A stretch of DNA of 16,620 nucleotides, taken from the NCBI GenBank assembly GCA_934255105.1, contig CAKQNH010000024.1, positions 1-16,620 on the forward strand, written 5' to 3'. Below are positions 1 to 6,477 of the stretch, piece by piece (within the stretch, counting starts at the first letter, position 1; each line of letters starts with the position of its first letter). The DNA is from an uncultured Pirellulaceae bacterium. Lineage in GTDB: Bacteria > Planctomycetota > Planctomycetia > Pirellulales > Pirellulaceae. The notes beneath the pieces are model-generated. The model saw only the letters and a program-made list of their open reading frames with translations, did no database searches and had not been told where the DNA came from. The translations under genes and the position numbers were made by a program.

Positions 1-1
1 G

Positions 2-1504
<1,503 letters not shown>

Positions 1505-1526
1505 TTGGTGGGTTCCATCGACCTGT

Positions 1527-1556
1527 TTGGCGATCGGCCTGCACAGCGGTTAGAAT
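1527..1556 (+). promoter_or_regulatory. Possible sigma-70-like promoter just before gspF
   Basis: TAGAAT at 1551-1556 is one base from the -10 consensus, and TTGGCG at 1527-1532 could be a -35 at 18-base spacing. The -10 lies only six bases before the gspF ATG at 1563, so a transcript from here would be leaderless or nearly so. gspF has no visible Shine-Dalgarno sequence, which would fit. Chance occurrence is quite possible. Confidence 0.22.
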
Positions 1557-1562
1557 AGTCCC

Positions 1563-2783
1563 ATGATAGACTTCACCTACACGGCCAAAGCGGCCAACGG
1601 AGAACGCCGTACCGGTACGATAGCTGCGGCAACTCGTGCCGAGGCCATGCGGCGGTTGCGGGCTCAGTCGCTGTTTCCCATGACTTTGGTCGACCCTCAA
1701 GCAGGCGCGGCGAGTTGGGCAAACGTGTCGCTGCCGGTGCGGGTCAAGAAAGAGCAGATCGCTGACTTCTGTACGCAGCTCGCGGATCTACTGACCAACG
1801 GCGTACCGATGCTCGAGTCGCTGAAGATCCTGGCTGACGCCATGGAGAATCCGCGTCTGCAGGAGACCACGCTCCGCATCCATGAAGCGGTGTCCCAGGG
1901 ACAGAGCTTGGACGAAGCGATGGGCCGCGAGTCGTCGATCTTCTCCGAGCTAACGCTGAGCATGGTCCGCGCCGGACAAGAGGGCGCATTTTTAGAAGAA
2001 GCTCTGCAACGCACGGCTATGTTCCTGCGCAAGCAGGACGAGATGCGCGGCAAGATCATCGGAGCCCTAACCTACCCAGTTATCCTGGGAATCGTCGGTA
2101 CCGTGATCACGTCGCTGATGATCGTGTTCCTGGTTCCCAAGTTCCAGCCGTTCTTCGATCGCTTGGAACAGAACGGCACAGGCCTGCCGCTGGTTACGGT
2201 CTTACTGTTGGGTGCTAGCCATACGCTGATGCACTACGGGTTGGTCGTGTTGGGTGTCTTGGTCGCTATCGGATTAGCCTTGCGGAAAATACTCAGCAGC
2301 GAGCGTGGCCGACGCGCACTGGACCAGATCAAACTCAAAGCACCACTGCTGGGTTCGATTTTCCATGACGCGGCCGTGTCGCGAGCCTGCCGTGTGTTGG
2401 GTACACTGTTGCGCAACGGAGTGCCGCTGCTGATGTCACTTAAAATCAGCAGTGGCTCCACCGGCAACCGTTTGCTGGAGGAAGCCATGTTGAAGTCGGC
2501 TGAGAATGTCACCGCCGGTGATTCGCTCTCCAAACCACTGTCGGCCAGTGGGCTCATTCCGCCGCAGATCATGGCTATGATTCGCGTGGCCGAGGAGTCC
2601 AATTCGCTGGATGAAGTACTGGTCAAAGTTGCTGATCGCATCGACAATCGCATCGAACGGCGACTAGAAGTGCTGGTCAAACTGATTGAACCGTTGATGC
2701 TTATACTCATCGGCAGCATGGTCATGTTCGTGATCTTGGGCGTACTGCTGCCGGTATTCGATTTGAATTCGTCAGTCGGATAA
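1563..2783 (+). CDS. gspF: Type II secretion inner-membrane platform protein GspF
   Basis: GspF/PilC family polytopic protein of 406 aa, the usual family length. It forms the inner-membrane platform that couples GspE to pseudopilus assembly. A short N-terminal region (1-60, FTYTAKAANGERRTGTI) precedes the first GspF domain (about 64-170, with QIADFCTQLADLLTNGVPML). Then come a membrane segment at about 172-194, a second at about 222-242, the repeated cytoplasmic domain (about 267-370, TLLRNGVPLLMSLKI) and a last membrane segment at about 374-398. The internal duplication of the 'L..GVP.L.SL.I' motif is diagnostic. ATG 1563 is chosen because the family N-terminus begins there. No clear ribosome site is seen, and a promoter-like TAGAAT lies just upstream. 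gspG follows after 26 bases to its first possible start. Confidence 0.96.
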   Translation: MIDFTYTAKAANGERRTGTIAAATRAEAMRRLRAQSLFPMTLVDPQAGAASWANVSLPVRVKKEQIADFCTQLADLLTNGVPMLESLKILADAMENPRLQETTLRIHEAVSQGQSLDEAMGRESSIFSELTLSMVRAGQEGAFLEEALQRTAMFLRKQDEMRGKIIGALTYPVILGIVGTVITSLMIVFLVPKFQPFFDRLEQNGTGLPLVTVLLLGASHTLMHYGLVVLGVLVAIGLALRKILSSERGRRALDQIKLKAPLLGSIFHDAAVSRACRVLGTLLRNGVPLLMSLKISSGSTGNRLLEEAMLKSAENVTAGDSLSKPLSASGLIPPQIMAMIRVAEESNSLDEVLVKVADRIDNRIERRLEVLVKLIEPLMLILIGSMVMFVILGVLLPVFDLNSSVG

Positions 2784-2860
2784 CACACACCACGCTGGGA
2801 GATATAGTTTTGCGACTTTACGATTTAATTAACATGAATGCGGAAATAAAGAACTTGAAT

Positions 2861-2886
2861 ACCGACGCGGAGCGTCGAGCCACATT
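2861..2886 (+). repeat. Dispersed palindromic repeat copy (family 1) in the gspG leader
   Basis: This 26-base unit begins ACCGACGCGGAGCGTCGAGC and ends CACATT. It is identical over all 26 bases to the unit at 11937-11962, 9 kb away. Its core CGACGC-GGA-GCGTCG is a perfect 6-bp inverted repeat with a three-base spacer. If translation starts at TTG 2810, the unit is read through as part of the leader peptide (TDAERRAT). Confidence 0.9.
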
Positions 2887-2907
2887 GGGAGAAGCCACAT
2901 TGGGAGA
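2878..2907 (+). repeat. Perfect 15-bp tandem duplication at the end of the gspG insert
   Basis: AGCCACATTGGGAGA occurs twice back to back (2878-2892 and 2893-2907). The right end of the palindromic repeat (..AGCCACATT) is fused to the GGGAGA of the ribosome site, so both sequence types are duplicated together. This marks the junction of the insert and fits replication slippage after insertion. Confidence 0.85.
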
Positions 2908-2914
2908 CATAGTC

Positions 2915-3415
2915 TTGCGTCAACACACATTGCGACACCGTATGCGACGCGGTTTGACCCTGTTGGAATTGATGATCGTGTTGATCATCTTGGTCGGATT
3001 GATGGCCATTGTCGGGCCGCGTCTGTTGGGAACTCAGCAGAAGGCGGACGTGCGTACGGCCCAGGCACAGGTGGGCAATCTAGCCTCCGCCCTGAAGATG
3101 TACGCGGCCGACATGAAGATTTTCCCATCCACCGAAGAGGGGCTTGAACTGTTGGTCAAGGCACCCGATGACGAGGCGCTAGCGCGCAATTGGGATGGCC
3201 CCTATATCGAAGGTGGCAAGCTGCCCGTAGATCCTTGGGGCGGTGCGTTCCAATACGAGTACGGCGCGGCTGACGCTGAATCTTCCGGGACGACCACCAA
3301 TGATTTCCCGCGCATCTTCTCGATGGGCCCAGATCGTCAGCCTGGTACCGGTGATGATATCGGCAATCGCCCCGCCGACGGCGAAGAGGAGCCAGACGCT
3401 GAGGTCCAGACTTAA
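2915..3415 (+). CDS. gspG: Major pseudopilin GspG
   Basis: Major pseudopilin of the T2SS, polymerised into the periplasmic pseudopilus. From TTG 2915 the protein has 166 aa. The leader MRQHTLRHRMRRG (1-13) is short and basic, the prepilin peptidase site is G13^LTLLELM with Glu at +5, and a hydrophobic helix spans about 15-37. The C-terminal part carries the GspG-typical DPWGGAFQYEY (106-116) and FSMGPDRQPGTGDDIGN (135-151), which matches the calcium-binding loop of the family. A second in-frame TTG at 2810, also with GGGAG upstream, would add 35 residues from an insert (201 aa). I prefer 2915 because it gives a normal leader and has its own ribosome site (GGGAG at 2902-2906). The gene is separated from gspH by about 140 bases containing a stem-loop. 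Confidence 0.93.
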   Translation: MRQHTLRHRMRRGLTLLELMIVLIILVGLMAIVGPRLLGTQQKADVRTAQAQVGNLASALKMYAADMKIFPSTEEGLELLVKAPDDEALARNWDGPYIEGGKLPVDPWGGAFQYEYGAADAESSGTTTNDFPRIFSMGPDRQPGTGDDIGNRPADGEEEPDAEVQT

Positions 3416-3433
3416 TAGTAGCGCAGTTTTAGG

Positions 3434-3470
3434 GGCTGCCAACTAAAACCGAGTTGGTTAGTCAACAGCC
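3434..3470 (+). promoter_or_regulatory. Nested stem-loop downstream of gspG
   Basis: CCAACT (3439-3444) pairs with AGTTGG (3452-3457) around a seven-base loop, and GGCTG (3434-3438) can pair with CAGCC (3466-3470) outside it. No T-run follows, so this is not a standard intrinsic terminator. Placed right after the major pseudopilin, it could stabilise or partly end the transcript so that gspG is made in excess of the minor pseudopilins. That role is inference. Confidence 0.35.
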
Positions 3471-3490
3471 ATATCGATCGTAGCCTGGGC

Positions 3491-3518
3491 AACGACTTGA
3501 GTTGTAAACGACTTGAGT
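3491..3518 (+). repeat. 12-bp direct repeat in the gspG-gspH gap
   Basis: AACGACTTGAGT is present at 3491-3502 and again at 3507-3518, separated by four bases. It lies upstream of the AAGGAG ribosome site at 3530-3535. It may be a degenerate repeat element or a binding site; nothing more can be said. Confidence 0.55.
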
Positions 3519-3542
3519 CGCAGCAGTCCAAGGAGCGTGACT

Positions 3543-3677
3543 ATGAATCAAGGAGGTGTACACCGTCATATCGCGGTCTCGCGCGATCCTATTGATGCCC
3601 CTCGCGATCATAAAAGTTCATGGCCAACTAGCAATGTTACCCGCAACCAGAGAACCACGAACGGAACTGCGTCTTGA
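3543..3677 (+). other. Short leader ORF, or displaced gspH start, overlapping the gspH leader in another frame
   Basis: ATG 3543 has an excellent ribosome site (AAGGAG at 3530-3535, seven bases away), the best one in this region. It opens a 44-codon frame (MNQGGVHRHIAVSRD...) that ends with TGA at 3675-3677, inside the gspH leader region and one frame off. The peptide has no recognisable domain. It could be a leader peptide coupling translation to gspH. It could also be the true gspH start, separated from the rest by a one-base frameshift that is either real or a sequence error. Coding potential is unproven. Confidence 0.3.
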
Positions 3678-4350
3678 ACGGCGTCCACGGCGCGGATTCA
3701 CACTGTTGGAATTGGTTATCGTACTCGCGGTGATGGTTGGCATGCTGGCGGTGGTGTGGCCCAACCTGCAGCGGCCGCTGCAGCGCACTTCTCTAGACGA
3801 AGCCGCGCAGATGGTGCGCGATGCAATTGACGAAAGCCGCTATCAATCGGCTCTGCGCGGCGGGCCATATTTTGTGCGGTTGCAGCAGGGGAGCGGTCAA
3901 CTGTTCAGCGGCAGCTTTGAGAGTTTCCTCAACGCCGATTCGGATGCCGGCAGCCTTCTCCCCAGCACTGCTGGCAGCGGCAGTGGACTGTCGATCGACT
4001 CGACAGGCGCGGGCCGCAGCCAGTCGGTACGAACTTGGAACCTGCCCACGTCCGTCGTTATCTCGCGCGTTGACTGGACTTTAGAGGCGGTGTACTCCAG
4101 TACGGAAGACGAGGATGCGTTCGCCCTCCAAGACGCAAATCTTCCGCTCGACCCGGCCTCCGCAGGTACACTAGAAGCGACCGACAGCAGTTCGCTGTCC
4201 GGCAGCGCTACTGGCCGCCAGTGGTGGTTGCCATTGACGGCAGTGGGGCGCGGCCGCGACGCAACCATCGAGCTGTACGACGCTTCGATCAACCAACGGC
4301 TGCGAGTTACCTATTCGTCGGCCACGGGCGCATTGGAGATTACGCGATGA
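3634..4350 (+). CDS. gspH: Minor pseudopilin GspH
   Basis: GspH/FimT-type minor pseudopilin, part of the pseudopilus tip region. From ATG 3634 it has 238 aa with leader MLPATREPRTELRLERRPRRG (21 residues), a prepilin peptidase site G^FTLLELVIV with Glu at +5, and a hydrophobic helix. Next comes LDEAAQMVRDAIDESRYQSALRG, the typical GspH helix after the membrane segment. The C-terminal end GRGRDATIELYD...LRVTYSSATGALEI resembles the final GspH strand pair. The protein is longer than most GspH because of a Ser/Gly-rich stretch near 3940-4020. The start is uncertain: GTG 3556 and ATG 3595 are also in frame but lack a properly spaced ribosome site and would make an odd, partly hydrophobic leader. 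Its stop overlaps the gspI start in ATGA (4347-4350). Confidence 0.85.
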   Translation: MLPATREPRTELRLERRPRRGFTLLELVIVLAVMVGMLAVVWPNLQRPLQRTSLDEAAQMVRDAIDESRYQSALRGGPYFVRLQQGSGQLFSGSFESFLNADSDAGSLLPSTAGSGSGLSIDSTGAGRSQSVRTWNLPTSVVISRVDWTLEAVYSSTEDEDAFALQDANLPLDPASAGTLEATDSSSLSGSATGRQWWLPLTAVGRGRDATIELYDASINQRLRVTYSSATGALEITR

Positions 4351-4904
4351 TCAGTTTAAACGTTAGCCGCCGTGGTGGTTTTTCACTCTTAGAAGTGATG
4401 TTGGCAACAGCTATTCTGGCATCGAGCGCCATGGTACTCAGTTCGCTGCTGGGATTGGGTGCCAAATACGGTAGCCGCGCCGAAGCTCGCACCGAAGCGC
4501 TGTCGCAAGCTCAATCGTTGCTAGCCGAGTTCTTGGCGATGCCCGGCGAAGCGGCTGAACTAGAGTCCGAGCGGACTGGACTGCTCAACTCGTCACCGCC
4601 GCGTTCGTTTCGCATTCGTATGGTAGATGCTTCACCCACCGCAGGTGATTCAGCGGGCTCAGTCAGCAGTTCGCCAGCGATGGCTCCCCCGGCAATATCC
4701 AGCGATATGGGGGCGGGCGATATGGGGGCGGGCTATGGCGGCGGAGCGGCGGCAGGTAATTCTGCGGGCGCGCGGCAACCGAGCCGATTGGTATTGGTTA
4801 CGGTCGAAGTATTTGAAACTGCCGATGCAGACGCGGAGACTACCCAGCCCCCGCTCACTCAACTTTCACAGTTGGTCCGCGTGCCCGCCGTGGATAAACT
4901 GTAA
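4347..4904 (+). CDS. gspI: Minor pseudopilin GspI
   Basis: GspI-type minor pseudopilin of 185 aa, expected to nucleate the GspI-J-K tip complex. It has the leader MISLNVSRRGG (1-11), cleavage site G^FSLLEVMLA with Glu at +5, and a hydrophobic helix at about 13-36. RAEARTEALSQAQSLLAEFLA follows, as is usual in GspI. The C-terminal strand region RLVLVTVEVFE lies at 147-157. ATG 4347 is chosen over upstream in-frame Mets because it gives a normal leader, overlaps the gspH stop (ATGA) and has GGAG at 4335-4338. Residues about 95-145 are a Ser/Ala/Gly-rich insert holding a perfect DMGAG duplication. A 169-base repeat-containing gap follows. Confidence 0.88.
   Translation: MISLNVSRRGGFSLLEVMLATAILASSAMVLSSLLGLGAKYGSRAEARTEALSQAQSLLAEFLAMPGEAAELESERTGLLNSSPPRSFRIRMVDASPTAGDSAGSVSSSPAMAPPAISSDMGAGDMGAGYGGGAAAGNSAGARQPSRLVLVTVEVFETADADAETTQPPLTQLSQLVRVPAVDKL
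4704..4733 (+). repeat. 15-bp perfect tandem repeat inside gspI
   Basis: GATATGGGGGCGGGC occurs twice in tandem (4704-4718, 4719-4733), encoding DMGAG-DMGAG at residues 120-129 of GspI. It keeps the frame and lies in a low-complexity linker, so length variation between strains is likely. Confidence 0.9.
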
Positions 4905-4940
4905 CTAGGCGCTGGCTTATCCGTAACTGTTGCGGAATAG

Positions 4941-5038
4941 GTAGCGGCGGTCGCCAGAGTTTGGATGAATCGAGCGGCGTCCAAAGTCTGGCGACTTCGG
5001 CTACGACAAGCAGTCCAAAGTCTGGCGACTTCGGCTAC
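4941..5038 (+). repeat. Short repeat array (family 2) between gspI and gspJ
   Basis: Three copies of a 26-base unit containing CCAAAGTCTGGCGACTTCGG are present. Two identical direct copies lie at 4979-5004 and 5013-5038, 34 bases apart from start to start. One degenerate copy in the opposite direction lies at 4941-4966 (21 of 26 matches). The first and second copies can fold into a long hairpin with a 12-base loop. The array fills most of the 169-base gap before gspJ. It is unrelated in sequence to the family 1 repeats but has a similar inverted-plus-direct layout. Confidence 0.88.
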
Positions 5039-5073
5039 ACAGTTAGCTCACCCTTCGATGCTAAGTCACTATC

Positions 5074-6477
5074 ATGTACTCTACGCAAGCTACAACCGAG
5101 AACATCTGCCGCAGCCCGGCGGGCGGCGGTTGGCGTAAGAGAAGCGTAGCAGGCGAGCCTCTAGCAATCGAGCTCGCCGCATTTAGTCCGGGCAGACGTA
5201 CTGGCTACACCTTGCTTGAGCTGATGATTGCGCTGGGCTTGCTGGGAGCGCTAATGAGCGTGGCCTGGTCGCTGATGGCTACGTTTCAGATTGCGGAGCA
5301 GCGCGGTTGGAAGATGACCCAACGGACGCAGATCATTCGCGCGGCCCACGAGTGGCTGCAAAGCGACGCACAGCAGGTGATTACGCAAAGTCCCGAACGG
5401 AGTTTTACGGGCAGCAGTCTGGGGTTCACTACGCTCATCGCCCCTTCGCTGGACCCACTGCCGTTTCTAGAGCGGCTGATGACCGACTCAACCGCCAGCG
5501 ATGATTCCAATTCCATGGGTGCTTTACCTATGAGCACGTCACTTAGCAGTGCTGGTCTAGCGGGTGCAGCCGGTTCGCTGCTCGATCCGGAGATGGCCGA
5601 AGTGTCGGGCGAAAATTCGCCTTGGAACAAAGCTCGTCTGGAGATCGAGTACCAACTGCTGCCCATGCCTACCACCGACGCGTCCATCTCAGCCGCACCC
5701 CAGGCTCAATCGGAGAATCTCGCAGGCGACGATCTCCAATTTATGCTGGTCCGTCGTGAAATGATCAGCGGAGCACCAATGGACCCATCGGGCGGCTTCA
5801 TGGACGACCCGCAATCTATCCCAGCCAGCGAGCGCGTGCTGACCGGTCAAGACCTCTATCGTCAGACCGACGAAGAACAGATCAGCTCCAGCGGATTTGC
5901 AATTAGCGAATCGCGACTTGAAGGCTTGGTGCGGCCTCAGTTTCAGTACAGCGACGGACGCTCATGGACGAGCAGTTGGAACAGTCGCTCGGCTGGCGGT
6001 TTGCCCGTCGCGGTAGCGCTACGTTTTGATTTTCCAGCTCGCTCGCAGATGCAGCCTCGGCCACCTCGCAGGTCCAGCGATCCACTGGATCCCGAATCGG
6101 GCCTGGGCTTGGGAGATGTCTCTAGCGTGTCGGCCGCAGACATGGCACTCGCCGGCGAAGCGCAAGCGGAACTGGAGACCAACGCCGATGCAAGCCTGAT
6201 GGAGTCCGAGGAGTTCGAAGTCCAAATGGTGATCCTGTTTTATCGTGAGCCCAAAGCGGCCATTCGAAGCGAAGCATCGCTGGGCAATTCCTTCGGCAGC
6301 GAAGCGTTCGGCGGCCCGGTCGACTATGACTCGGATTTCCCTCTGGGCACTCCGACCCAGGACATGCCCGCAGAGGTTTTACCACGGCCAGAACTTTCTC
6401 GCCCCAACGCGCGAGCCGGCGCGCCGGGTAGCAGGCGAACCGAGCAAGGCAATCGCGAACAGCGGGACGGATTCTGA
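5074..6477 (+). CDS. gspJ: Minor pseudopilin GspJ, enlarged
   Basis: GspJ-type minor pseudopilin, partner of GspI and GspK in the tip complex. The protein has 467 aa, about twice the usual GspJ length. The prepilin peptidase site is GRRTG44^YTLLELMIAL with Glu at +5, followed by a hydrophobic helix and ..QRTQIIRAAHEWLQSDAQQ. The C-terminal core strand EFEVQMVILFYREP starts near residue 379. Between these lie long Ser/Ala/Asp-rich stretches, and the last 40 residues are Pro/Arg-rich. The leader of 44 residues is unusually long. ATG 5074 is the only usual start codon in this frame before the cleavage site, with an in-frame TAA at 5062-5064 just upstream. No ribosome site is visible, and the family 2 repeats end 35 bases upstream. 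The stop overlaps the gspK start (TGATG, 6475-6479). Confidence 0.85.
   Translation: MYSTQATTENICRSPAGGGWRKRSVAGEPLAIELAAFSPGRRTGYTLLELMIALGLLGALMSVAWSLMATFQIAEQRGWKMTQRTQIIRAAHEWLQSDAQQVITQSPERSFTGSSLGFTTLIAPSLDPLPFLERLMTDSTASDDSNSMGALPMSTSLSSAGLAGAAGSLLDPEMAEVSGENSPWNKARLEIEYQLLPMPTTDASISAAPQAQSENLAGDDLQFMLVRREMISGAPMDPSGGFMDDPQSIPASERVLTGQDLYRQTDEEQISSSGFAISESRLEGLVRPQFQYSDGRSWTSSWNSRSAGGLPVAVALRFDFPARSQMQPRPPRRSSDPLDPESGLGLGDVSSVSAADMALAGEAQAELETNADASLMESEEFEVQMVILFYREPKAAIRSEASLGNSFGSEAFGGPVDYDSDFPLGTPTQDMPAEVLPRPELSRPNARAGAPGSRRTEQGNREQRDGF

Larger units (their letters stand above)
2796..2921 (+). repeat. 21-bp direct repeat (ribosome site plus TTG start) flanking an insert at the 5' end of gspG
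   Basis: Bases 2796-2816 and 2901-2921 are the same 21-base word at 18 of 21 positions, offset by 105 bases. Each copy holds GGGAG followed eight bases later by an in-frame TTG (2810 and 2915). Between them lie 44 AT-rich bases (2817-2860, 11 G/C by my count) and one copy of the palindromic repeat found again at 11937-11962. The simplest reading is an insertion or duplication event that copied the start region of gspG. Confidence 0.8.

Noticed and set aside
4221..4346. 42-residue N-terminal extension of GspI
   Set aside because: Overlaps gspH coding sequence and would give an abnormal leader. ATG 4347 overlaps the gspH stop and has GGAG upstream.
4941..5038. CRISPR array
   Set aside because: Only three units, one of them inverted, with spacers of about 8-12 bases and no cas genes.
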